Part shown: one piece after another, positions 1 through 12,510 of the stretch
Layout of the letters: each line of letters begins with the position of its first letter
Numbering within the stretch: position 1 is the stretch's first letter
Source of the DNA: Branchinecta lynchi
Taxonomy: Eukaryota > Arthropoda > Branchiopoda > Anostraca > Branchinectidae
Assembly (NCBI GenBank): GCA_023053575.1
Contig: JAKZAP010000021.1
Coordinates: 14,508,212 to 14,572,211, forward strand
Length of the DNA stretch: 64,000 nt
Direction: 5' to 3'
The notes under the pieces: model-generated
What the model saw: only the letters and a program-made list of their open reading frames with translations
Told to the model about the DNA's origin: nothing
Database searches by the model: none
Program-made: the position numbers and the translations under genes

Positions 1-508
1 GGATTCCCCCCCCCCTCCACTCCCCCCACAGTGCCCGAATCGGCTCGGTTATGTCAATGATGTATCTAGTGTTTGCTAGGTGTCTTCCCACCAAGTTTCA
101 TCTCGATCCCTCCACTCATAGCGTTTCCCAAGATTTCCGGTTGCCGCCTCCAGCTCCCCCCAAAAGTCACCGGATCCGGTCCGGATTTTAAGTGGGTCGT
201 CTGAGGCATGAGGTCGTTCCAAATATCAAGTTTCATCGAGATCCGATCACCCGTTCAAAAGTTAAAAATACCTCAAGATTCCGGATTCCCCCTCCCTCCA
301 CTCCCCCCACGGTGCTCGGATCGGGGAAGTGACTATTTCCAACTTAATCATTTGGGGTCCCTGATATGCCTGCCAAGTTTTATCGTCCTAGCTTATCTGG
401 AAGTGCCCGAACTAGCAAAACCTGGACAGACCGACAGACCGACAGACCGACGGACGGACAGAAATTGCGATCGCTATATGGCACTTGGCCGAAGGGCAAG
501 TGCCATAA
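1..508 (+). mobile_element. P-family array element, copy 1 (cut by window edge)
   Basis: Degenerate C-rich units, each with an AAGTTTCATC-like core and a run of C, are followed by a tetranucleotide tract (CCGACAGA / CGGACGGA, about 427-463). The unit ends in a hairpin at 477-507, where TATGGCACTTG pairs with CAAGTGCCATA. The same order (array, tetranucleotide tract, hairpin) is seen in the copy at 12905-14966 and, inverted, at 25903-29100. Tandem core units, an ACNG microsatellite and a terminal hairpin are the architecture described for HINE/DINE-like Helentron derivatives and bivalve pearl-type elements. Assignment to that class is inference. Confidence 0.7.
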
Positions 509-560
509 AAAACGACAGTTTGAAAAAAACGACAGTTTAAAAAAACGGCAGTTTGAACAA
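507..560. repeat. Short tandem repeat, about 18 bp
   Basis: Three near-identical units of the form AAAACGACAGTTTGAA follow directly after the hairpin of the P element. More diverged copies (AAAACGGCTGTTTTGCC and similar) continue to about 660. Confidence 0.7.
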
Positions 561-925
561 AATCGAGTGATTATCAGAAAACGGCTGTTTTGCCGAAAAA
601 TCGACTGATTTTCAGAAGAAAAAGACTGTTTTCATGAAAAAAATCAACTGTTTTGACGAAAAAACCGCTCGGTTATTTTTTACCGACTAGCCGATGACAT
701 TGGGGGAGAGGGCGCCCCCCCCCCCCCCCAGTCGTGACACCCCTTACCCTACCCCTAAACATAGAGCCAGGGTTACCATCTTCAACCTTGACCTGTAGTT
801 ACTCTGATCATACCAAGTTTGAACATAATATCTCAACTCTTTCGTAGGTCATCCCCCCAAACCTAATTGGCTAACGAGTGCAATGCCTTGCTACAGAGCA
901 CCTACTCACTGCCTCTACATTAAAA
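561..925. other. No gene recognised
   Basis: Contains decayed copies of the 18-bp repeat and a C tract at about 715-730. Nothing else is recognisable before the cuticle gene promoter. Confidence 0.6.
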
Positions 926-930
926 TACGC

Positions 931-1058
931 GCTGACGTATGGGCGAGGTCGCTCAGTGATTTTTCTTAGCTATTTAAGTCTCAACCATAGTGGTGATCGG
1001 TATCAGTTCTTACTTAACTGTTACTTGCAAAGTCGCAAATAGGACTAATATACGCACC
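931..1058 (+). promoter_or_regulatory. Promoter and 5' UTR of cuticle gene 1
   Basis: A block reading CTGACGTATGGGCGAGGTCG begins at 932 and is repeated almost unchanged upstream of the other two cuticle genes. A TATA-like box TATTTAAG lies at 971-978. A TCAGTT initiator at 1003 sits 32 nt from the first T of the TATA box, the same spacing as in the other two genes. The block contains TGACGTA (CRE/bZIP-like) and an AGGTCG half-site resembling nuclear receptor sites; which factor binds is unknown. Confidence 0.75.
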
Positions 1059-3048
1059 ATGAAGGTTTGTAAAAGCATTTCTAACTATACCTAAGAACCC
1101 TAAACATAACTTCTCGTAGAAGCGATCGCGGAACATATTTCCGGTTTCTTTTTTTGTCCCAGATTTGACTGAGAAATTCCTTGCCTCTGCACTGGAAGCT
1201 GCCTTAACCCAGACCACCCTCTTACTACCCTGTCGTGTTTAGTATCGTAGAATTATTATTTTTATTTCTTACCCAACGTGTTTTCCGGGCGGAATCCGGC
1301 TAAAGTTTCGGGCAAAGACGAAGGCTTCGAAAATCGATCTTCCAGCTTGATTTCCCGGATGTAAAGGGGAAATTCTAAATAAATGGACCAGTGTGGGATT
1401 GTGAGTTAGAAACAGATTACCGTAAAGTATTATTCTACTTGATATACACACGCAACTTGTGTGCCGGAATGGCGCTCTTTGCAAAATATAACTGAAAAAC
1501 GAGTGAGAATTTCAAATAGACATTTTCCCAGGTGTCGGCTAAATCTCAGCCGAATAGCCGAGTCTCGTGACATCACCGATGAATCCAGTATTTTGCATTT
1601 GCAAAGGGAATCGATTGTCAATAGAACGGTATATAAATGTAAACACGTCCATCACCTCAATGGCCGCTCGGCTCTATTCATGTAGATACAAATATATATT
1701 CAGTAACATTCATCTACTCGAATTTCCCTATTTCTTTCATGACGTCACATCAACATCATGGGCGTCGGATAAGAGGCCGAGGTTTAGTTTACAACATTTT
1801 CCCATCATCAGCTTAATTTGTTTTTCGCCCAAAGCTATTTGGCTGAAAAATGCTGACCTACGAACAATTTCAGGTTTTCATGATTGCCGCCCTCGTTGCC
1901 ATCGCCGCCGCTGCCCCCCAGCAGTACCCCAAGCCAGCCTACTCCGCTGGCGACTACCCAAAGGCTGACTACAAACCGGCCGCCTACAAGCAGACATACG
2001 ATGTAAGTTCACTTAAAGTGCACCCTCGCACTATTTATTCTTTATGTTCCAGTATTAAAAACTATATGAATGCTGTAAAACTAAGCTCTGCTTTTAACAA
2101 ATTATACACGGCTTTGGCTGTTTTATGCATTTTACCAGGCCCATTGACTTCTAGCAAAAACTTGGAAAATTTCAGAAAAAAACTGTTTGACGCATCGATA
2201 ATGCGCATGGAAACTAGTGAATCGTGACAAGTGCAAAGATTAGTTAAGGGGTTCAGACTGTAACATATCAAATATGGGTCTCCGGGTTTAGGAAATAATA
2301 AATGCAGTTACGGAAGTAGGCTGATACGACGGGTCCTTTAAGTCTTTTTCTGGACCAGAATAAATCAAATTACTAGCGTTTTTACGATCGGTGCTGCGTA
2401 CAGTTCATTGTTGACTACGACATAACGACGACTTAAAAAGTAAGAACTAACAGCTCGGCAGTTCGACTGGCCAGATCCTTCAATACTCTTGATGACTATC
2501 TCTCCTTCCCGATGCAAAATCTCCGGCCTCTCCGGGTACCTAGCGGAAGAAAGACAGAAATGGTGTCACATCTGCTCCCAAAGATCGCAATGATTGGTTG
2601 ACACAGGCTTTGAGTCGTTAAGTTTGAGTCGTTACGGACGCGCTTACTGCTTCTTCCTGAGGATCACTGGCGTGTTTTGGACTTAGTCATATAGAGTATT
2701 AACCTGATTCTTCTTTTGCAGCACGCACCAATGCCTTACCAGTTCGCCTGGGCCGTCAAGGATGACTACACCTACAATGACTACGCTCACGAACAGGTCA
2801 CCGACGACAAGGGATACACCAAGGGAAGCTACCGAGTCCTTCTCCCAGACGGCCGTGTCCAGACCGTGAGCTACACTTCCGATGCCTACAACGGATACGT
2901 CGCTGATGTCCAGTACTCCGGAGAAGCTAAATACCCCGAATACAAGCCCGCTTACAAGGCAGCATACCCCGCCCCCGCTGCCTACCCAGCACCCGCCTAC
3001 AAAGCCGCACCGGCCTACCCAACACCAGCATACGCACCAAAGTACTAG
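1059..3048 (+). CDS. R&R cuticle protein, gene 1 (three exons, 153 aa)
   Basis: The coding exons are 1059-1064 (ATG AAG, then a GTTTGT donor), 1874-2002 (after TTTCAG, ending before GTAAGT) and 2722-3048 (after TTTGCAG, stop TAG). Both junctions keep the frame. Residues 1 to about 16 are a signal peptide (MKVFMIAALVAIAAAA), so the product is secreted. After a Q/Y/P/K-rich linker, the third exon encodes a Chitin_bind_4 / Rebers-Riddiford domain at about residues 50-112, with GSYRVLLPDGRVQTVSY and NGYVADVQY, closer to the RR-2 style. An A/P/Y/K-rich tail ends in YAPKY. The expected role is binding chitin in the exoskeleton. Paralogues follow at 20317 and 32802; this copy is the most diverged (PAAYKQ instead of PATYKQ, shortest tail). 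The conserved 3' flank runs to about 3120. Intron 2 holds a repeat shared with the fold-back at 17.7 kb. The antisense open frame opposite exon 3 is a shadow. Confidence 0.93.
2025..2345 (+). repeat. Single arm of the 17.7-kb fold-back repeat, in intron 2
   Basis: The stretch matches, with divergence, the left arm at about 17729-18110: CCCTCGCACTAT, then GGCTGTTTT, then GGGTTTAGRAAT..GGAAGTAGG. Only one arm is present, so it is either a solo copy or a partly deleted fold-back element. Confidence 0.6.
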
Positions 3049-3119
3049 ATAATTTATGCTCAATTAGTTATTTTACGAAGTATTTTTGTACACGATGCCG
3101 TTGAAAATGAAAAACTGAA

Positions 3120-3759
3120 AGCTATCTTTGCTGTATGTCACGAAATGACAAATTCTGCCTCCGTCTTTGATCAGTTTCGGCCGAATCTTAGGCCCATCTT
3201 AGAGAAAAACTTAAAGATCGCTTCAGAATCTGTCTTCAATCAATCTGGTAGAAAACCATTTCCCATTTAGCAGGATTTTTTCAGGTTCATTCAATTTCAT
3301 ATAACGAAAACAAATAATTTCACATCACTTCATGGCAGAGAACAGGCTTGATGGCCAGAAGATAACATTGACAAATACAACTTAAAGATAGTCACACGGC
3401 ACGCAACTGTATACTATATAACAGCCACCATCCGGTCCCAAGAAAGGGGACACCTAGCGAGCGGGGCGTCGCTAGCCAAAACTCGAGAGGGGGGAGGGGG
3501 CAGGGCACCTGCTTGTGCCCTGCCACCCGTTTCAGCTTTTCGTTGCGTAGGTAATAGCGTAGGTGGCAGTTAGTGATAACTGCAAGCGTTGAAGTAGTCG
3601 TATCTCTGAGCACAGGGGTGGTTTGAAGGGCATGAGTATGGGTGGTCACTACCTCAAAATTCACGACTGGCGGATGTCCAGCCGAGAGTCATACCAGTTA
3701 GAAACAATAGCAAAACAGACGTCACCACATGCGGGAAATCGGACGAATTTAAAGAAACA
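3120..3759. other. No gene recognised
   Basis: Intergenic. The only structure seen is a short hairpin at about 3501-3523, where GCAGGGCAC faces GTGCCCTGC, beside a G-rich tract. Confidence 0.6.
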
Positions 3760-6700
3760 CTAGACCTACGTTGCCCGGGCAACGTGAAGTGTTGCGGCAA
3801 CCTTTGTCCGGCTTTGCCGGCTAAAGTGTTGCGAGAGCAACACTTTGGTTTTGTTTCTTCGCTGTCGGTTAAATGCTGAAATTGTCAACTTATCGAAGCT
3901 TTTAAAACGGTATGTTCTAAAAAGAATAATCACATAGTCAAAAGCTGTTCTTTAGCGTTGTAAAACCAACAACAAAACAATATCGGAAGAAGGCTATCCG
4001 TAACGTTTCAGGATTAAAATACCATAGATGACACTATTAATTATTACAAAACTACCTTATTGTTTTACATTACCGTATCGTTTGTACCCGTTGCGTAAAC
4101 AGTTAATCCTAGGTTATAGCGATAGACCATCGATACAAACTTTCTTACTGTCATATTTACAGAAATCGAATACAATGTGCACCAATTTTAAAAAATTTCT
4201 AGCCCCTCGTGAACCGATCTTACTTACAAGTCCGTCTCCCGTGATTGACATCAACTTCACCGGAAACAAATAATGGGTACACCAGCTATCAAAAGTTGCA
4301 AACCCCTCATCGCTGAAGATGATTATAGCATAAAAGCCGATTATTACTTACAAGTCCCATGCATGTCTTACAATTGGGAACAAAATTGTTCTTACCATCG
4401 AATACACCTGAGACAAATAACAGGTATACCAACTAGCAAAAGCTGCAAAGTCCGCCGAAGATGATTATGAGCTAACAGTCGACTGTTGCTTACAGTCGAC
4501 TGTTGCTTACAAGTCCCTTACATGTCTCACAACTGGTATCGCCTATTTTTGGTTTCAGTGTGTACCTTACTCCTGAAGTTGTCAACCCCTTGAAAATTTC
4601 AAACTGGTTTATCTCATGAAGGATTTTTGTTCAAAAACATGGATGGCATATATTTTGATCAGCTCTTCAAGGGCTATCGATTGCCCTAACCACAACAAAG
4701 GCATATCGGAAAAAGGGACTAAATTGACTTTGCAGTCAGTTGAACTTTATCCTTTTCAATCGTAAAACATCGTGACGGATGAAAACTTGGAATAATATCC
4801 TATATAATCTAGTTGGTATTATAAAGCTATCCGTAACTTTTTAGGATTAAAATACCATAGATGACACTATTAATTATTACGAAACTACCTTGTTTTACAT
4901 TACAGTATCGTTTGTACCCGTTGCGTTAACAGTAAATCGTAGGTTACAGCGATAGACCAACGATACAAACTTTCTTACCGTCAGATTTATATAAATCGAA
5001 TACAATGTGCAACAATTTGCACACATTTCTAGCCCCTCGTGCACCGATTCTACTGACAAGTCCCTTTCCCGTGATAGATATCAAGTTCATCGGATAAAAA
5101 TAATGGGTACACCGACTAGCAAAAGTTGCAAACCCCTCATCGCTGAAGATTTGTGTAGCATAACAGCCGATTATTACTTACAAGTCCCTTGCATGTTTTA
5201 CATTTGGGAACCAAATTGTTCATCAAATGACGGGTACGCCAACTAGCGAGAGCTGCAAACCCCTCATTGCCGAAGATGATTATGAGCTAACAGTCGCCTG
5301 TCGCGGACAAGTCCCCTAAATGTCTCACAACTGGTATCGCCTATTTTTGGTTTCAGTGTGTACCTTACTACTGAAGTTGTCAACCCCTTGAAACTTTCCA
5401 ACTGGTGTATCTCATAAAGGAATTTTTTTTTACCAAAAAATGGATGTCATATACTTTGATCAGCTCATCAGCGGCTATCGATTGCCGTCGAAGTTGAACT
5501 TTATCCTTTTCAATCGTAGATATCGTGACGGATGAAAACTTGGAACAATATCTTATATAATCTAGTTGATATTATAAAGCTATCCGTAACTTTTCAGGAT
5601 TAAAATACCATAGATGACACTATTAATTATTACAAAATTACCTTATTGTTTTACATTACCGTATCGTTTGTACCCGTTGCGTAAACAGTTAATCCTAGGT
5701 TATAACGATAGACCATCGATACAAACTTTCTTACTGTCATATTTACAGAAATCGAATACAATGTGCACCAATTTTCAAAAATTTCTAGCCCCTCGTGAAC
5801 CGATTCTTACTTACAAGTCCGTCTCCCGTGATTGACATCAAATTCATCGGAAACAAATAATGGATATACCAGCTATCAAAAGTTGCAAGCCCCTCATCGC
5901 TGAAGATGATTATAGCATAAGCTTTTTAAACGGGATGTTCTAAAAAAATTAATCATATGATCAAAAGGTATTCTTCAGCGTTGTAAAAACAACAACAAAA
6001 TAATATAGGAAGAAGGGACTAAATTAACTTTGCAGTCAGTTGTCATTTATCCTTTTTAATCGTAGACATCGTGACGGATGAAAACTTGGAACAATATCTT
6101 ATATAATCTAGTTGGTAATAGAAAGCTATCCGTAACTTTTCAGGATTAAAATACCATAGATGACACTATTAATTATTATGAAACTACCTCATTGCTTTAC
6201 ATTTTCGTTTGTATCCGTTGTGTAAACAGTTAATCCTCGGTTACATTGATAGACCATCGACACAAACTTTCTTACCGTCAGATTTATAGAAATCGAATAC
6301 AATGTGCACCCATTTGCAAAAATTCCTAGCCCCTCGTGAACCGATTCCTACTTACAAGTCCCTCTCCCGTGATATACATTAAGTTAACCGGAAACAAATA
6401 ATGGGTACACCAGCTAGCAAAAGCTGCAAACCCATCATCGCAGAAGATGATTTTAGCATAACAGCCGATTATTACTTACAAGTCCCTTGCATATCTTACC
6501 ATTGGGAACCAAATTGTTCTTACCATCGAATACACCGGAAACAAATAACAGTTATACCAACTAGCAAAAGCTGCAAACCCCTCATTAACGAAGATGATTA
6601 TGGGCTAACAGTCGACTGTTGCTTAAAAGTCCCCTATATGTATCATAACTGGTATCGGCTATTTTTGGTTTCAATGTACCTTACTATGAAGTTGTCAACC

Positions 6701-7577
6701 CCTTTGAAATTTTCAAACTGGTGTATCTCATGAAGGAATTTTTGTACCAAAAAATGGATGACATATACTTTGATCAGCTCATCAATGGCTATCGATTGCC
6801 GTCGAAAAAAAAATTCTACCTGTCTTAGTTCAAAAGTTGACTTTTTTGCCGTAGGCCAACTTTCTAACGTCACGACTTAGAAAGGAGCAAAGGATAAGCT
6901 CTAGTTTCTTTAGCAATGAGAGAACTTTAAAAGTTTAAGAGGCACATCTGATACCGTTACCCTACCTCAAACCAAAGTGCAAAAAAAAAAAATTATAAAC
7001 TCAGCTGAAATCGTCGCAGACATGGACAGAAACAATAGATGGCAGCACTTTCGGACCCGTGGGAAAAAGCCACTTTTTTGTCTCTGTAGATTTTTCTATT
7101 TATCACTCAAAGAAGATACGTTGGCTGTGGGGCCGGGTAACTGCCGCATATATTTAACACTTATAGATTTTAGTCCATCTTCAATTTGAAACTGGTGCCT
7201 GCCTGCTTGCGTGCTAGAACGGAGCTTTCCACTCGAAAGCAGAAACATGGTTTGATGAAACGAAAGGTTCGCTACACAACTTCAGATAGTCCTCTCTGAC
7301 ATAGGCTATACAACTCCACTTCACTTCGCAAACCGTAGGCTCTGGCTCGATGACAAGCAAAAACCATCCTTATTGGCCCCAGGCAAGAGTTCTACGGAGC
7401 TTTCCAAAATGTAATGTCATATTCATCAATCCGGCCTAAGGTCCACACTTTCCGTAAAAACCGCACAGGTTAGACCCTTCTCAGTTACCAGGAATAAAAT
7501 GAAATCGGAGTCATAGGAAAAAAAAAAAAAAAAAAAAAAAACGAGGACAAAACCAAAGTGTTGCTCTCGCAACACAA
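3760..7577 (-). mobile_element. T-family Helitron-like array element, copy A
   Basis: The low-coordinate end carries CTAG (3760-3763), four bases, then a perfect 18-nt palindrome ACGTTGCCCGGGCAACGT (3768-3785). Read on the - strand this is hairpin, AGGT, CTAG, then a T in the flank, the form of a Helitron 3' terminus. Inverted copies of GTGTTGCGAGAGCAACAC plus CTTTGGTTTTG lie at 3826-3853 and 7548-7575. Inside are four degenerate tandem blocks starting near 4000, 4830, 5580 and 6125, each opening with TATCCGTAAC.TTTCAGGATT. Each block contains one or two copies of a 165-bp sub-repeat with short open frames. No helicase or Rep gene was found, so the element would be non-autonomous. Copy B at 26158-28809 has the same ends and two blocks. 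Confidence 0.75.
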
Positions 7578-8500
7578 TTAAAGCTGGTATTTGTAAGGTT
7601 AAGGTGAACGTCGTTTATAATAACAGGATTTCGCTTCCGCAACATCCCGTCCCGCAGCAATTTGTTACGACAGCATAAAACAGACTGAAAATTAGCGCCG
7701 CAAGAGATTTTTTTAATATGACCTTCTTCGTGCAAAATACTACCCCCCCCCCCCCAACAACATCTAGCTTTTAATGTGGCCCAAAACCCAAAATTCGAAT
7801 CCTAATAACCCGGATGAAATGATGAGCCCTTCCAGTTAATATAACCTAGCACGAAAGGCGCCGCAGGGGAAATTTATGGAATCCTTTATGATCTTTTTTA
7901 TCCCAAATGAAAGTAAGGGCCACTGATGATAGGCATGTCCCTCTGTCTTTTTTCACGACGAATCCCGAACAGTGTGAGACATTTTGCTGGAAGTTCGTAC
8001 ATGACAGTAATTCAATTCGACCCTTTCCGAAAACAAGTGCGCAAGCGCTCAGACGTGGAGTGTAAAAGTAAAATGTTTATCACATTTTATATACAGACAG
8101 CTTTAGAACCAAGACATTTCTCATCCCCAATAACAAAACAAGGAATGAAATAACCTAATCTGTAATAATCCCACTTTAAAAGCTTTAAATGTAAACAAAC
8201 AGCCAGTACAAATCCAAAGAAATGTTGAAGACCTTGCACGAATAGCATTAGTTCGAACGCTGAATGGTCTGCCAGCCAGTCCCACCCTTTATACCTCTTT
8301 TATATATCCTCCTCTAGCAAGGTAATAACAAATGCAATAAACCAGATCGTAGCATCTTAATGCCCCCTTTGTCACAGTTCATTAAGAATATCATCTATCA
8401 TATCATCGATCATATGACAAAACAGTGAAGTTTCCAACTGTTCGCTCGACTGTTCGTTAAAGATTAAAGTACATCGCGTCGTCTTATTTGTTGCTGTTAC
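7578..8500. other. No gene recognised
   Basis: Intergenic sequence with a C tract at about 7743-7756. A 75-codon open frame at 7926-8153 shows no signal peptide, motif or paralogue in the window and is not called. Confidence 0.5.
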
Positions 8501-8639
8501 ACTAAATCCTCACCCAAGGATATATCTCCCCAAACATACAAGAGTTGGACTTGAGACCTGTCATCAGGTGCGTCGCAAGGGCGTCCCCCCTCTCTTGCGG
8601 AGGGGGGCTATATGTACAATTATGGGCTATAAATCTCTT

Positions 8640-9090
8640 TGGTATAATGATCGAGATTCGGTATAATTGGTATTCGGTAGTTATCACGAATTTGGTGAGA
8701 GAATTTACTGAAATCATTTGGTAATTTTTCGATGCCGGAACTATTCAGTATATTTATGGAGATTCCGTAGTTACACAGAATCCCGAATAAGCTATTGGTT
8801 CAAAATTATTCAGTATCATGATCAGGATTCGGTAATTTATTCAGTATAATTTCCAGGATTAGGAAGTCAACCACGAATCTTGACTTCGTTCCAGTTCCGA
8901 CGAAAGTATACCGATTAAGAATATTGTTCGGTAGTCTTTCAATACCAAAACAGTTCGATATAATAACCGGGAGACGGTAGTTATACAGAATCACGAACAT
9001 GCTATCGGTCTAAACTTATTCGGTATAATAACTGGGATTCGGTAATTTATTCGTTATAATTGCCAGGATTCGGAAGTTACCACGAATCTC
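8640..9090. repeat. Degenerate tandem repeat, about 200 bp unit
   Basis: Blocks built from GGATTCGGTAATTTATTC, GTATAATTNCCAGGATT and CACGAATCTNGA recur at about 8760-8885 and 8955-9085, with a weaker copy before them. Confidence 0.6.
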
Positions 9091-9770
9091 GAAACTCAGA
9101 AGAGGTCGAGTGAAGCACTGGTCGCAGACAAAAGGGATGATTTATGATACCATCGATAGTCTTTACTTTTACTTTGGATCCCCAAAGAATATCTAATCAT
9201 AAATATTTCGAAAATTCCGCTTGCAGCACTTTTCGTAATATTCTCTATTTTGTGGAAGGGCGCGTCATTTGACGGGGGTTTCAAGCCAATTTTAGGATTG
9301 AGATTTTCAAACATTAAGAGCTAAAATTTGGATGGAAATTAAATTTGGCAGGAAAAAGCAAAAAAAAAATCCCGCTTGCGGCACTCACTTTATGTGATTA
9401 TGGGTAGTATATTAACTAGACTGCAGTTGCTGCTGCTGCCGGAACGTCGCTTCATCCGGTTTCTGGAACTTCTTAAGAGTCTCGGTATTTAATCAACGGT
9501 AAATGATAGAATTTTTAAGAGAAGCAGTCAAATTTTAGTCCACAGAAAAAAATTGGATTTCAAAACTACATGTGCGCTTCAACGAAAAGCCGCCTAATAG
9601 TTGGCTTATCGTCTTTCATGCTGCCCTTTATTGTTACTCTTCTTACGTAATCGTTTCTGTTCCATAATTTAAAGCTCGAATTCTTAGTTCTAGGATTGGT
9701 AAAATTTGTGAAAGATTCGGTAAAATTTTGGCTCTGCACCCCACCCCCACCCCCCACCGAAAATGCACTT
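9091..9770. other. No gene recognised
   Basis: AT-rich intergenic DNA with no feature recognised beyond homopolymer runs. Confidence 0.5.
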
Positions 9771-9779
9771 GCGACGCCC

Positions 9780-10330
9780 CTAACTGTGATTGACGAACTT
9801 AACTCATGAGAAATCTGGGCACAGCTGCCCATGAACGGGAGGGGGGGGGGGGGTCGGGCCCGATCAAAATGTGTATTTACACCTTTTTTTCCTCAAGTAT
9901 ACCAGCTTAGCGTTTGATTCAAGTCACAGGTCATAGGGTGGGGGTGGTTCAACTCTCCCCAACCCCTAAGATCCAACAGCACAAAGGAATTTCATCGCCT
10001 TATCTCCAGTTAATGTCAAGTAAAAACATTAAAAAATTGGCAATCTGGGCCCAATTGCCCCTGAACCAAGTGGGGTGGGGTTTGGGACCCGCAAAAAGTA
10101 AAAAGAGACCCCAATGCTCACAATCCTACCAAGTTTCAACTTTATACCTGTTGATTCCTGTCACGGGTAACGAACTTTACTCCTGGGCAATCTGGGCCCA
10201 GTTGCCCCTGAACCGGTGGGTGTGGGGGGTGGGACCCCCTTAAGGCACAACTGGACCCCAATACCACAAGTGTAACAAGTTTGAACTTGATACTTGCACT
10301 CGTTCATGAGTTATGAGCTCCACAAAATAT
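9780..10330. repeat. Tandem repeat, about 150 bp unit, G/C-run rich
   Basis: At least three units each contain CAATCTGGGC.CA..TGCCC, then TGAAC, a G-run, GGACC and an AAGTTT-AACTT core. The layout resembles the P-family core units, so this may be a relative without the terminal hairpin. Confidence 0.6.
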
Positions 10331-11960
10331 GGTAAAAACCGAAAGCTGAAAGCTGCTACAGCGCTCGCAATAGTGGATTGTTCCAAGCAATACTCCACCA
10401 AAAAGTACTGATTGTCCAGAAACAACTTGAAACAGAGTAAAGACTTGTTCTGAATTTACAGTAAAAAAAAAAAAGTGCGCCACAGGCAATATCAGCCTGA
10501 TTTTTTCTAAAAATCGAGAGATGTCCGCTACAAGAAGAAATTCATGGTTTTAATAACTGCCTCCTCTTAATCTTGGAAGCTCAAATCTGACTATCATTCT
10601 GACAAACGGACAAAATATAACAAAAAATATCTTCGTATTCAAACGACTAGAAGTAACCCGCTTCTTTATGTCAATCTGGCAAGCTCGAAACCTACGACTG
10701 GGAATGCAATTTATATCATTCCCACAAATGGCTGATGTCCTAGCTGGATGTCAACTCAGTTTTCTTGGTGCCCTTAACTAGCCACTGTCTTTACCGGACG
10801 CACTGACAGACCCACATTTGGGTTTCCTGGATGAGCGCCCAGTTTAGCTCAGTTTTTGTGGTCTGGCGCTCTGCGAGCTTAGTTTATTTCTTTTGACTGG
10901 TGCTCTGCAAGTGCTCTGCAAGTGCCTGTTTTAGCTTTTTCTTTCTTCGAGGGGAAGGGGGGGGGGTATACCACCACCCCCATAGCGACGCCCCTACTAG
11001 CAAGTAACCTCCTCAAAATATAGAAACAAACAAATAGACGAGACGACAAATAAACCGCAAAGAATGGGACGTTGAAAACGGGTTTCAAACAAACTATGAC
11101 ATAAGTAGACCTATCCGCCACATTTGTCCTTCCGTCCGTTTATTTTTGATCCCGTCAATTTTCGAACGGACTGAGATATTTTAATGGTAGTTAATGAACG
11201 GACTCCACTACGGTAATGAATGGCAGGGGGGCTTAGAAACTGACACCGCATGGTACAAAAAACCTTTGGCCAGTATTGATAAGTTTTCCAGCTCCAACCG
11301 ATTGGAAGACTGATAAACGGGCAAAAAGACAAGTCGAACCAGCAAATATTTGGGACGGATACTTCGGTCGAGACCCGAGCCTCGTTTTTGTTGCATGCTG
11401 CAGGTCCACTTCTCGGCCGATTCCGGACTGATTCTTTCTACATCCGTTTTTCCACTGCAGCGCTTCCGAGGAAGACGGCAGCGCTTCTCGAGAATCACGG
11501 ACTTGCTCCCCGACCAAGTCCGTGCTTCCCTGCAAGATGCTGCAGCGCTGCCACTTCAACGAAGAAGAAAGTGAATCCAAAAACGCATATTATGCAAAAG
11601 CAAAGAAGTGCTTCAGCAGCGATGCGGCAGCGCTATTGCAACAAAAAAGAGGCTCCGGTCAAAATCGATAATGTAGGAATCTCCGAAGGAATCTCTCGTT
11701 AATTCACGGGTGGGAGGGAGGGGGACGTCACGGTCCGAAATTAATGGATAAAATTAGTCACAAAGTATATACAAAGATCTGGTTGTCCTGACAGTTCAAC
11801 CAGAATCGAGTGAAATCTTGGAAGGCTACACTGTTTATGCTGTTGAGTTTGCAGATGAATAAGGGTTGAGAAGACAAGCTTATTCTTTCTTCTACCCTTT
11901 TCACACCGTACGATAATCATGTCAGAATATTAAATCAGACTCGAGTCGGAATTTGTGGGC
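10331..11960. other. No gene recognised
   Basis: Overlapping open frames of 60-115 codons on both strands between 11111 and 11702 contradict one another and contain no recognisable domain. A GGGG tract lies at about 10960-10972. Confidence 0.45.
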
Positions 11961-12139
11961 TACACTGCAAAAAGCTTCTCCGAGTAAGGATTAAAGTTAA
12001 TTGCAGTATTTGCTACTGGGATTAATGTAATCTTTACTGAGATAAGGTTAATTGGAATTACAGATAAGATTATCTTTTTAGAGACAAGATTAATCCCAGT
12101 AGCAAATACTGCAAGACCTTTTTTTTTTTTTACAGTGTA
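11961..12139. mobile_element. Fold-back MITE flanked by TA
   Basis: The ends read TACACTGCAAAAA and, inverted, TTTTTTTTACAGTGTA. Inside, GCAGTATTTGCTACTGGG near 12003 is repeated inverted near 12093. The flanking TA and the CACTG..AAAAA ends suggest a Tc1/mariner-like non-autonomous element; this is inference. Confidence 0.65.
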
Positions 12140-12319
12140 GTCGAGTAAGTCAGACCATATTGCAGACTTGGATCTCAGCGAAACATTTGCTGTTGTCCTG
12201 GCAATACCAACAGCAAATGAATAGATGAAGTATAACCTTAGTATTACGTAGGCTACTACTATTGACTGAATCAATCTTAAGTTAAAAAATACTGATCTGT
12301 AGTATCTTTAAAATTTGTA

Positions 12320-12510
12320 TAAATAGCTTTGAATGTCTCAATGTTTCAAACGAAGGCACTCAGTTCACAAACAAAATACATCCATGAAAGGTCAAAGTAA
12401 CATAGCCGAGAACAACTAAAAATTTTCAATGAAAATAGCTTTGGACGTATCCATGTTAGAAATTTGAATAAAGGCACTCAGTTCATAAATACAGGACATT
12501 TCTATAAAAA
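12320..12510. repeat. Two-copy direct repeat, about 120 bp
   Basis: ATAGCTTTG..CGT/TGTC...AAGGCACTCAGTTCA occurs at about 12325-12378 and again at about 12437-12492. Confidence 0.6.

Noticed and set aside
1850..2227. 125-codon open frame covering exon 2 of cuticle gene 1
   Set aside because: It reads through the GTAAGT donor into intron sequence. The three-paralogue comparison fixes the exon at 1874-2002.
2683..3063. Long antisense open frame opposite exon 3 of cuticle gene 1 (likewise at 21755-22165 and 41546-41872)
   Set aside because: It mirrors the biased codon use of the sense R&R exon, appears identically opposite all three paralogues, and has no start context or splice support.
4028..6733. 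Short open frames such as MTLLIITKLPYC and MGTPASKSCKPLI inside the T element
   Set aside because: They recur in each tandem block with frameshifts and stops and show no preference for synonymous change by eye.
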